A DNA stretch of 64,000 nucleotides from Stichopus chloronotus (taxonomy: Eukaryota > Echinodermata > Holothuroidea > Aspidochirotida > Stichopodidae). The position numbers and the translations under genes were made by a program. Numbering within the stretch: position 1 is the first letter of the stretch; each line of letters begins with the position of its first letter. Location: assembly GCA_021234535.1 (NCBI GenBank), contig CM037850.1:16353990-16417989 (forward strand). The letters are read 5' to 3'. Under the pieces are notes generated by a model. The model was not told the DNA's origin. It saw nothing but the letters and a program-made list of their open reading frames with translations, and did not search any database. This document shows positions 49,520 to 60,205 of the stretch, piece after piece.

Positions 49520-49887
49520 CTGTGTATTAATCACTGCATGGTATGCTGTATATCTGTGTACTACATGGTATGCTGTCCGTCTGTGTATTGATCACTACAT
49601 CGTATGCTGTCTTTCTGTGTATTAATCACTGCATGCTATGCTGGCCCTTTGTGTATTAATCACTGTGTGGTATGCTGTCTATCTGTGTGTTGATCACTGC
49701 ATGGTATGCTGTCTCTGTGTATTGATCAGTGCATGGTATGCTGTCTGTCTGTATATTAATTACTGTGTGGTGGTATGTTGTGTACAGTATTAATCACTGC
49801 ATGGTATGCTCGTATGGTGGTATACTGTGTATAAATCACTGCATGGTATGCTGTCTATCTGTTAAGCACTGTATGGTACGCTCTGTA
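49520..49887 (+). repeat. Minisatellite, units of about 30-40 bases
   Basis: About ten imperfect copies carry 'gtgtatt(a/g)atcactgcatggtatgctgtctatct', with variable spacing and small deletions. One further unit continues to the right of the inserted family B element (50635-50700), so the array was split by the insertion. Confidence 0.9.
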
Positions 49888-50638
49888 TTAAAGTGATTGC
49901 GTGTGTAGGCAAAAAGTAAAAACAATGAAAATTCACAGAGCGTACTCCCTCACCTCGTATAACCTATGCATTACCGTATTGACCATGGTGTAGCATGGTC
50001 ATCTCAAAAAGTTTGGTAAGGCTTTTAATTAAACCATTCAGACACTCTGGGAAAATAAATAGGTTTCAGTTGGTTAATTTTGCCATATGATTTCAAATTC
50101 TTCTAACATAACGACAAAACGTGTTGAATACGATAATGTAGTGGTTGACAGTTTTCATTCAAATCAACGGTGTGCTTCTTTGAGCAAGCCAATGGGAAGT
50201 ATACTAGTATTAAATATTCAGTTACAACTCAGGATCACTGACACCACGGGCAAGGTTGTGTTCAGTTCGTAGGTTATTTGTAAATACAGTGTTTCCTTTC
50301 ACCAAATACTACAATTCCTGATACCTACCAAGGAGTGACGACTTGAGTACTTAGTATGTTTTTGATACACAGGCTAGTGAGACCTGTACTGTTGCATATT
50401 CATTATGTAGGTGGTTATAATAAGAACCAGTTAATTTTCAAATATGATTTCTGTTTTTTACTGTTTTTATGCCAATCCTGTTGCTTTTCGAAGTAGTTAG
50501 TGTCATTTTCCTTCATTGAAAGACATAGTCCATTCATGTACAACCTCGTGTGTGCATTTAAAAATGAAGAAATAGTTAAGATCAAACATACTGTAATCTT
50601 ATCTTTTTGGTTTTTCAGTACACATGCAATTACTTTAA
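49888..50638 (-). mobile_element. TTAA-flanked inverted-repeat element, family B copy 2
   Basis: TTAA at 49888-49891 and 50635-50638 flanks 743 bases in the opposite orientation to the 22.7 kb copy. Long internal blocks match that copy almost base for base on the other strand, for example 'ttgccatatgatttcaaatt' and 'aatgggaagtatactagtat'. Removing the element and one TTAA rejoins a '...ctgtattaattactg...' unit of the surrounding minisatellite. An extra block near its left end (about 49915-50010) accounts for the greater length. Confidence 0.9.
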
Positions 50639-53600
50639 TTACTGCTCGGTATCTGTCTATCTGTGTACATATTAATGACTGTAGGCTGTGTGGCATTTTA
50701 CAATAAGTGTAAATGAGTGTGCAAGTTCTGTAGATCTGCCATAATTTGATTCGCAGCCAACTCCAGGGTAGATAAAGAATGATAAAAAGTTAAAAGCAAT
50801 ATATCGTTCAGAAGCAGGTGTGGTTTCTCTCCTTTAGCCACTTTTGAAACACAGCTGCGTAATTAGATGCAAACAAATGTAACACATCCTCTCTCTGTTA
50901 TTTTTCTGATGACAGCAGGATTGCAAGATATCCTGTACAGTCATTCAATTTGGCCTATGGCCAGTGACCACCATCTACACATAACCAAATCTTCAGTCGT
51001 GTTCATGCAGAGTAGGCAGAAATCAAGATCTCTTTATGGTCACCGCCTGCAGGCAGCAGTCCAACAAATGCACAATGATCAGTGTCTTCATTCTTGCCAA
51101 CTTCTCATTGATTAACTTTCATCATCAATTTTTGAAGTTGCAATCTTCCAGCTTATTTCAGTTTCCACAGTACATTTTTGCCACCTCAGTACATGGGTAC
51201 TGTACATGTACATTATGGGACTCACACTGTGTTCACATATCCCCACACTGTTCCATACAGCATAGGAACATTGCTGTTGTAAGTGGTGTTAAAATTAAAG
51301 GACTGAAACACTTTAATTGTACTTGGAATATTTCTACTGTAAGTCCATATTGTTTGAAGCTGAATTTCATTGATGAAACAGCTTAAAGTATGTGCACATG
51401 CTTTTCAGTTACATAGATGGCACACTTTGCATTGAAGTGTTAACTTTGCCTCTTCTTCATGTGTTTGTGTAACAGAGGTGATTTCATTCACAATTTATAT
51501 TTCAGTTTTAAAACTTGATAAATCTCTGATTTTCCAAGTAATGGAAATTTTCAGTAGCCATACAGTAATGCTGATCTGTTGCTCTGACAATGTTACCAAT
51601 TAGAAGGGGCACAGTTCACTGTCTGTGTGATTCATTTACCTGTGATAGGTCGCAGATCAGGGAATCATTAAATATTCAATATTTTGTATCTAGCAGCTTT
51701 TGTCAAGTTTTTGTACCCCTACCAGTGATAGCCCTCATGTTGCCACTGATATTCCATTTGTGTAGCAAATGTATCATTTTGTGTAGCAAAATGAGATGCG
51801 ATACCAGATAAATTATTCCCTGCAGATAGTAGGTCACATGTAGTGAGTCTGCACGGTAGTGAAGGAATCGTTCCTGGCCTTCGATTCACCCAGTGATAAA
51901 TTCCTCACTGACAGCCAGATAATTTGAAAAGGTTTAATGTCTTTCAGCCAACCAGCTCATTCAGGAATTTAATCAGTGCAGAATAGAACATCAGAAACAT
52001 ATAAAAGTTCAACAAATTTTGTAAGCCAGTGTTTAAGTACTGCGGTGAATTGTGTGTAGAGGAAATAATTTTCAGCAGGAGAATGTGTAAGCCTTAGAAG
52101 GATGACCACCTTATCCATCTTAGCCTTCTAGCTATTTAGCAAAATCAGCAAGATGCTATTGTCATTTCATCTCAGTGTCATCCCAGATCAATTATAGTGC
52201 TCAACATCTGTTGTAACGTAACAGTGCACTTTGTATTGATCAACCACCGGTGCGAGCAATTTATAGTTATCAGGAAATTGCAGCTCTATGGTCTCATTCC
52301 ATTCATCTCTCTGCCAAGAGATGACAGTGGCTGAGTTTTCATTCACATCTTTAGTTTAGTGAACACACATGTTGCACACAGGTACACTTGGACTTTGCTC
52401 GTTGGTACTCGATCGTGTCATCATTTATGCCTGCTGTATCTGTATTTTACGATCGTTCCTTTGTCATGAGAGGGTTAATAAGTTTTTGGCTCTTGTACTC
52501 TATTCTGTAGTAACGTACTGTACGGGACGTTTTAAGATTACAGATCCTGACGCCATGGCAAGATACTTTGCATAAACAAAACCGCGACAGGTGTTACAAT
52601 CCGAGAACCGGAAATGCAAACCGCAGACTCACCATGTGTGTAACTGATTACAGTGAAACAGAGACTATATCTGTCTCTGTTGCACAACATTTAAATAATG
52701 TCCCTTTCATTCCTCCTCCTTCACTGTAGTTGTCTAAGCTGTCATCTACAGCACAGAGACGTCCTGACTTCCAATGTTGTATCTGACTGCAGCTGACAGT
52801 TTGAGCAGTTCTGCACGTTTGCAGCCTCGTCCATGTTCTCTGTGTAGTCACAGTACACAAAAATAATTCGGTTTTCTTTGCTAAGTGACAGCCAGTGTGG
52901 TACAGAGTTGGAATTAAAGATTAATGCTTCCTTGCGTGTATGCCCTCCCACAAACACACCCACACTCACACCAATACATACATAAATGTCCCCTCATAGT
53001 GTATGATCACTAGTATTCTGTCACTGAGCACATACATTGTATGATAGCAACCTGTCATTTGAAATGCTTGTAATATTGCTGCACACCCATTATCCACCCA
53101 CGCACACTTTTCACATTAAGATCTACAGTTCTGCGGTGCATTTCTAGAAGATCCTGTTGACATAGCCAAGCAATCTAAATGGCATGTATTGTACAGATGT
53201 GCATGCACAGTGTAGCTGAGGAGTCTTGTGAATGGATGAACGTGTGCAGTCCCACATCTCCAGGCAGTGGAGGCCTGCATGCATGTATTCTGGTTCTGTG
53301 GTTTGTACAGTAATAACAGCACTACCTACTGTATGTGCTTGTTGACTTGATATTAAAACAGGAACAGGCAAACTCCATTGAGACTGTCAGTGAATAAATG
53401 AAAGAAAATAATAATGAAGCATACTTTCTGTTTGGCTATGAGAGAGCTAAATTTAGAAACTCAACAGCGCACGCCTGGCTTTCGTTTCACCGCGTGCTCA
53501 TCACAGAGGTAGCTAGTTAATACCAAATCCACCACCTCCAGCAAATAGGTGCATGTGTGTGTTTGCATGGAAACTTCACCGGAAATGGTTTATCTTCTTG

Positions 53601-54851
53601 ATGAAGATGCTCTCTTAATAAAATTGTCACTGCGTAGGGCAGCCTCTGTACTTCTTACGGGCAGCAGCGCCTTTGTTCATTATGGTGATGTAAGCAGGTA
53701 ACATGCTAAATCCAATCAGTGTGGCTATTTATAGAATCGGTCAATAGGGAACTCTTTCTATCTTTCCTTTTCATGAGATCGATTCGGTGAACCGGAGCGT
53801 GAGCTTGTGCAAGAAGACCAACCGTACGTAGGGAATGTAAAAGGCATTACAGTTAGTTTCGGACACCTACGTCATGTAACATCCTGGAAGTCAACTGAAT
53901 ATTCATTCAACTATGGGAAGGGAATTTTCACTTCATATATTTTTGGTTTTGTTTTTTAGCCGAGGTGTTAATGAAACCTGGAGCATTAGTAGTATCTATT
54001 TTTAGGGTTATTATAGGATAGCGATGCTTGTGTTTTCTTTTGTAGGTAGTAAGAGCACTATTTATATGCTAGACCAAGGAATAGTGAGGTTTAGTGTTCA
54101 TGCAAATGTAACTGTGAGCTGTCAGTAAATTTTCGAGAGAGAGAGATACCGAGTCTGTCACTGTCACAGGCAACCAGTACCACTCAGTACTAATAAGCAA
54201 CTGGAGAGTATGGTAAGAATATGAAGATAGTCAGAGTAGTTCAGTCTTGTAGTAAGTAAATACTATGGATTAAATTCTTCAAGAGACAGTGGATTACTTC
54301 CTTGGGAACTTGCTTTTTTTTGTTTAAATCTAAAATTTACTTCAATTTATATTTGTGGGAGTTCATTCTGGTATCGCTTTCCCCTCCACATATTTGAAGT
54401 CTGTATTGCTCGGGGGGGGGGGGGGGGGGTGAGAAAAGTTCATTCAGGTCTGAAGAAAATTTCATGAACAAAGCAGCAAAGGTGCAAAAATGATAAAGTT
54501 AAAGCAGGAATATCCCAGTGGCAAATTTATTAATAATGGGTTCATAAATGAAGAAACCAGCTTTTACATTGCAGACACTTCACAGCTGATACAGTGTCTT
54601 GTTTATAACTCAAATTATTGATGTGTGAAGAAAAACTGCTCTGGTCAAGAAATGGTGGCTCAATGTTACAAAATGTTGTCTTCATACAAGCAAAATACTG
54701 CAGAAAGTCTATGCTGTTTAAATATGACTATTCCAATCTTTCCACTGGTAAATTCCCACATAGTAGGGCGCAAAATGGGTAATTGGACATGGAGAAATTG
54801 TTTATCGAAATCTGACCAAAAGTGAAGTTGACACATAGGGTAACACTAGAC
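50639..54851. other. Intergenic or intronic sequence, no gene seen
   Basis: The longest frame is 116 codons (51036-51386) and is unrecognised. A poly-G run of 18 lies at 54412-54429. CA-rich phrases occur near 52945-52985. Confidence 0.5.
54412..54429 (+). repeat. Poly-G run, 18 bases
   Basis: Uninterrupted run of 18 G; on the opposite strand it equals the 18-base C run near 4.7 kb. Confidence 0.9.
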
Positions 54852-55182
54852 TTAGAGAAACAAGGCGTTTGTTTCACAGGAAGCAATCATATTGTATTTT
54901 AAAACCAATGTTTTGTGAGCATAGAGTGATAGATCAGTGAAAATAGGGGAGGGCAGTATTCTCCTTTTCAAGAAATTCAGTCGTTGCTCAAGAATAATTT
55001 CTGCACCAAAACTTTTCAAAATTCAGATGATGCATCTTCCTTTACTCATCACATGCATAATGTTTTGAGGAGGTGAAGCTTTTGTAGATGTTTATTGATA
55101 AGACTGAATGGTTTAATAATGATTAAAGCTATTTTCTCTTTATGCCATGTTGGTGTATTATAAATGCACTATTTCCCTTTAA
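54852..55182 (-). mobile_element. TTAA-ended element, family A copy 3 (inverted)
   Basis: The right end 'atgcactatttccctttaa' is the inverse of the family left end. The left end (cttagagaaacaaggcg) is mutated. Internal blocks such as 'gatgatgcatcttc', 'gtagatgtttattgataaga' and 'aaagctattttctc' match the other copies on the opposite strand. Length is about 331 bases. Confidence 0.85.
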
Positions 55183-57745
55183 AATCCAGGTTTTGCAACT
55201 ATGAAGGTCTGTGCTCTATTTTCACTTATAGTGTAGCATGATGTATGTGTCAAGGAGGTTTTCCTGAATTCATTATACATGTGTGTCAGCATGGCTGTAG
55301 AATGCCTCCCCCCCCCCCTCCCTGCCTTCACCACTGCAAGAAAGCCATCACAGTTGCTTGATACTGTGAGCCTCTCTCTACTTTTCCACAATGTGTTACA
55401 GTATGCATTTTTATTTTGGTTATAAGGTTTAAACAAGTTGTTTTTTGAGGTAGCAAAACACAGTCATTGATTGGGCCTCACTTTGGTAAATTGAGCCACA
55501 AATTAGGCACAAATACTAAGGTGCTGCTGACAATTCAAGTATCATTATGACCAAAAACAGTACATGCATTTATGGTTGAACTATGATTAAGGCATGTTAC
55601 AGAGAGGTTGTGCTTCCCATTACCTCATGTTAGCAAAACATTGGTGAACGACCAATCGGTCCCTTTCGTTACCTGCAAGCAAAACAATCCTCGTAAAAGT
55701 GTTTCGTTTGATGTGCTGGTTGCATGGTTAATCACTGCAAATTACAAGTTATTGTAAGCAAGCGGTTCATGTGAAACAGTTTAGTCTGGCTGCTGCCATC
55801 TGTCATACCAGGGGAAGGAGACCATATGGTCCAGTTTTGGAAACACTTCTACAGCATTTCATCCAAACTTATGATCTAGTTGTTTCTAAAGGAGTGTTCA
55901 TTTTATGTTGTCAGTTTGGAAACCTTCCCAAGGTACAATTGCTTTTTCTTCTATCTTACCTGTCATCCTTGGAATAGTTGAGTTTCTCTATATGCACTCT
56001 GAGATATCATTCACATTCATACCGTGCAGTAGACGTTATGGGTTGACCCTATATTTTTTAAGTTGCAAATTCTTTTGTCGCATTCAGAAAACAGCTTCAA
56101 CCGATATTGTGTACAGTTCTTTTTCAAGAAATTTACCGCATACTCTTGTTTATTACTGAGATTCTCAAAGTGAGGATGTAAGTTTTCTAATTTTACTTTA
56201 TTTTCTCCTTTGGATGGTCAGTAAAAGTTTTAAATCACAACATGCTGAAAATTGTTTGTTGTACTGAGACTGCCTCCCTGACTGGTCAACAAGTTTGTTA
56301 ACATTCAGAACAACAACAGGTATACAGTTTACGTGACAGAATTGTGTTGAACCATTGCCCATTGTTTTTACTTTGTTTTCTTTTTTTAAATTAGTGCATA
56401 TGTTTAGGCTTGAACATGGTGTAGGGCTGAGTCATACTGTGGCAAAAACTTGGAACCAGGTGTTTGTTCACAATACCTGGTCAGGTAAGGGGTACCAGTC
56501 TAACTTTGAATTTACTGTAGGCCTACCCATGAGTGAATGAGTTACATGATCATGCATATGACAGTGTACTGTACATAACCTACTGTATGTAGGCCTACTG
56601 GCATAACGCTACAGAACCCTCAACAGAGCCACATCTGTACAAATTCAGACCTTGAACGAAATGTAACAAGCCATAACCATTGATAGAAGATAAATTTAAT
56701 ATCATTCAAACATTTCTTTAAAATGACATGAACTTAAGAATCTCTGTAACTCAAGAATGGTTGGCTTTTGCCATTCAGATCGAATAAAACATGCAACGAC
56801 TGACATGGTCAGTCTATTTGCTGTATTTATCACACCATGTTAAGATGTGATTTTTGCAAACTTTCGGAAGGCTTCACATGGTCTCTTTCACTTGTTTCCA
56901 TGAGACAATATGATATATTTTAGCTTCAAATCTCCACGAAATATAGTTCAGTTTAGATGGCATTGTAGCATTTCTGAAGGAACACAGAATTTGCTGGAAT
57001 GTAAGGTTTTTTTTTATCACAGAAAGTCATGGAATTTGAAAATTTGCAACTCAAAATTTCCTTTCATTTTTCTTCCTTCACAAAAGCAGTGTTTACTATG
57101 TCTTCCACCAATTCATTCCAAACACTGCCATAATGCTACAGCTGGTATTTCTATTTGCTTTATATCTATAGTCATACTTACAGTACTGTATGCCCTTCAA
57201 ACATCAGAATGAAAAGCAAATTGACGTCATTCTGGAAACATGTAGTCGGGCAATACTTTCTTTTTGCAGATGCGTACCCGCTATAGTCATTTGACTTTCC
57301 TACACCTGGGTACAGTACCTGGAAACCTGACTCAGTCCTGTGATGGTGTCATTATAGGTGAAGTCTCTAGTCTCCAGTGGCAGAAGCAGCACAGACACGA
57401 ATACCTCAGGATCTTAAAGAATGCCAAAAAAAGGAGGGGGGGAGCCATGAAGTTGCAGTACAGAACTTTATTTCTGTGTGGAATTAGCAGACTTTGCTTT
57501 GACAGTAGATATTAGCAAACCCCACAGTCTGGTGAAGGAACATCCTCCTACTTGTTGTGCATGGAGAAGGGAGGACCGTAACATCCGGCTTGTAGTCACT
57601 CTTAGTTGTGATATTTAAACTTTCTCTTTAGCTTCCTTTGAATCTCAACAAGATAGATACTTCCCTTGAAAGTCATTCATTGGCACACTTCTGGATTCCT
57701 TTTCTGACCACGACAGGAAGCATATGAGACAAGTGTGGACATTTC
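55183..57745. other. Intergenic or intronic sequence, no gene seen
   Basis: A good acceptor followed by ATG occurs at 57270 and opens an 81-codon frame, but its product is unrecognised and its nearest donor would break phase with the Bak-like exon downstream. Confidence 0.5.
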
Positions 57746-57747
57746 AT

Positions 57748-57856
57748 GATTAAGGATTATGCCAGGATTAAGGATGATGTCAGGATTAAGGATTATGCCA
57801 GGATTAAGGATGATGTCAGGATTAAGGATTATGCCAGGATTAAGGATGAAGTCAGG
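57748..57856 (+). repeat. 18-base tandem repeat (36-base higher order)
   Basis: Six units alternate between 'aggattaaggattatgcc' and 'aggattaaggatgatgtc', so the true period is 36. Copies are nearly identical. The array sits about 190 bases before the first recognised Bak-like exon. Confidence 0.95.
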
Positions 57857-58046
57857 AAGGAGATGTCTGCAGGTTGTGAATTTCAGTGGTGTTGTTTGTG
57901 TAGAGGGTAATAATTTTGGAGGCTTTCTTAACTACTGGACAGTACATTAACTATTGATACTTTTTAGAAACTGTAAAAGGTCTTGAAGATAAAAAAATTA
58001 AAAAAAGTTATTCTTCAAATATTTTTTACTTTTTCATTCTTTGCAG

Positions 58047-58185
58047 ATGAATGAAGGTCCAACCACCAGGGATTACATAGAAGATTATTGCGTTTATAGA
58101 ATCCGGAGGGAGATACCGTTACCGAATTATGAACACGTGAGGGACGATCCCTGCAATGCCGTAGCAGCTAGAATAAGAGAAATAG
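58047..58185 (+). CDS. Bak-like Bcl-2 family protein, exon with alpha-1 and start of BH3
   Basis: Bak-type proteins oligomerise in the mitochondrial outer membrane to release cytochrome c during apoptosis. A pyrimidine-rich acceptor (ttttcattctttgcag) precedes the exon, which runs 46 codons plus one base to a gtaaaa donor at 58186. It encodes TRDYIEDYCVYRIRREIPLP, where DYCVYR matches the alpha-1 Y..YR pattern of vertebrate Bak. It ends with the front of a BH3 segment, NAVAARIREI, whose next residue, Gly, is split across the intron. The exon starts with ATG in frame; either this is the translation start with untranslated sequence upstream, or an earlier exon joins in phase 0. The carboxy-terminal half lies beyond the window. 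Bok is the main alternative but aligns less well. Confidence 0.8.
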
Positions 58186-60067
58186 GTAAAACCGATCAAC
58201 ATCCTGTCATGATTTGCATAATCGTACAGGAACATGTTGTTTGTGGGGACAAAGTATCTTTTTCCAAACAAACCAAATGTCTCAATTCCAACTCTGTGGT
58301 GATGGAAGATGTGAAGATATATTCATGAATGGTTACAATGGGTTTAAAATACTGCTTTCACATTTGAGTGAGTTTGAAGTTGGGTTTGTTCTTCCTACAA
58401 GTATAGCATGGCCATGGTGTTATCTTTATTTCCATTAAAAGTATTTGCAATTTCTCCTGAAATGATGGATTTTCTCAAATTTGAGGGAGGCTTTTGCCCC
58501 TCCCCCTCTCTCTTTTTGTCTACCTATGATTATTTGTCTTGTTTGATTCGGTCAAATGGGATACTAAATTGCAAAGCATTGGCGACATGCAATATCCTTT
58601 TGTAACCATGGTAACTTACAGGACTGTTACTTATGAATATGTAGGATTGACCGTGTAGATATATCGTCTGCCGCCATCCAATGCAGAAAGCAGCGACCAA
58701 TCAGGACAGGAATATGAATTACTGTGTTGGGTATTTAAGGACACGAGATTGTGGTTGTTCGAAATGACAAAAATTTCTGTCGGTGCCAATGAACTTCTTT
58801 CCCAAATTTTGGCTCGTTCACAAAGTACAGTCAAATTTAGAATTTTGAATCACAACAAAGACAGCCATTGTTGTGTTGACAAAACACATGGCAGTGAGTT
58901 CTTTGGTCCTTAGTGCAAGCCTGCAGGAAATGGATTTCACAAAATGTCAACACTGTCGTATTGTATAAACATAAATGCAATCAGTCTTTGTTCAGTGATT
59001 AGAGTATTAACTTTTATTCTTCTTGCAAAATGATAAATTCCTAAAATGTAAGAAGAACATCAGTGTGTGAGGACAGTGTCACCATAGGCAACTCTTCAGT
59101 AATGAGATGTAGGGTGGATTTTATTTTTTTTTAAGTCCGTATTTAAGAGTCAAGTTTCAAATTTAATCAAACATGAAGGTGTTCTTAAATAGCCGCAAAG
59201 GTTTGGAGAAAGAGAACTCTTACACTTGAAGGTACAGTATTGTTTGATTCAGTCAGTAAATGCTGTGTTCATTACACTTCAACATCATCACAAGTTCCTT
59301 CAACAAGTTACAAGGAAAAAGCAAATTATGCTGCAAGCCCTGTGTGTCTGACAAAAAAGCAGAACAGAAGTGACCGAAAGAAATACAGTATCATGAATAT
59401 GAAGATTGGAATAGAATTCAGAGTCAAACCAGCAGATAAAACCAGAATTTACATGGCTATTGCAAGATGGACGATATGATTTTGTGTGAAGACGAAGTAC
59501 AGTTTTACACTGTGGTTATCCATTCCTTAGAAACAGCACTTACAGTATATTATTACGTGTCTGCATATAATGTAATACAGTAAGATCTCCAGTCACAGTC
59601 TGTCATTTATGAAAATGTAACCCACACTGTACATGTGAACATCAGTGTAGTACAGTAGGACTGTAGGAGACCAAACTTTTGCATTAAGTCTCATAGATAA
59701 ATTAATTTTGAGAAATTTATGTCCCTTTCTCTCAGAATTTTTTTTGTTCTTTTTATAAGGTTTCACATGTATATGTGGTATTGTGGGCATTGATTACCAG
59801 AATCACAAGTGGTAAACAATTGTACCTATGTGAGCCATGAAAGTCATGTTGGTTCATAACCTGAGTTAATCCGTCCACTGTATTTCACACAGTTTACAAC
59901 TACATGTATTTATAGTAAAGACTCAGTGGGGTACTTGTTTTTTGTTCTTTTTTGCTAGTGTAGCTTCAGTAATCCTTACTTTGCATTCTTTAGTTTGTGG
60001 TTACCTTTTCTTTGCCCTTTCCTCATCCTATAATACCATTTTTCTTTTTTCTTACATTTTACTGCAG
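58186..60067 (+). other. Intron of the Bak-like gene (phase 1)
   Basis: GT-AG borders (gtaaaa ... tttactgcag) flank 1882 bases with a T-rich tract before the acceptor. Open frames inside are short and unrecognised. The intron splits the codon for the BH3 glycine. Confidence 0.75.
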
Positions 60068-60205
60068 GTACCCAAATAGAAACTAAAAATCCTGACTTCT
60101 TTGCACGTGTGTGCGATGAGCTCAACGTTAGTGTTAGCACTGCCTATGCCCAATTCAAGGACCTTGCTGATGAGTTATTCCGAGACCAACAAAATGGTCA
60201 TCAAG
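60068..60205 (+). CDS. Bak-like Bcl-2 family protein, exon with end of BH3 and alpha-3/alpha-4
   Basis: The exon enters in phase 1, completing the Gly codon, and encodes TQIETKNPDFFARVCDELNV then SVSTAYAQFKDLADELFRDQ and QNGHQ before a gtaatt donor at 60206, again phase 1. The spacing from the BH3 Gly, the FF..V...L helix and the AY..F..(L/I)A..LF helix parallel Bak up to the point just before BH1. The next exon should therefore open near a NWGR motif, which I could not find in the remaining 3.8 kb. The position after the BH3 Gly, usually Asp, is Thr here. Confidence 0.8.

Noticed and set aside
57270..57515. Acceptor-like tttttgcag followed by ATG and 81 open codons
   Set aside because: The nearest donor (57358) gives an 88-base exon that would break phase between the candidate first exon and the 58047 exon; the product is unrecognised.
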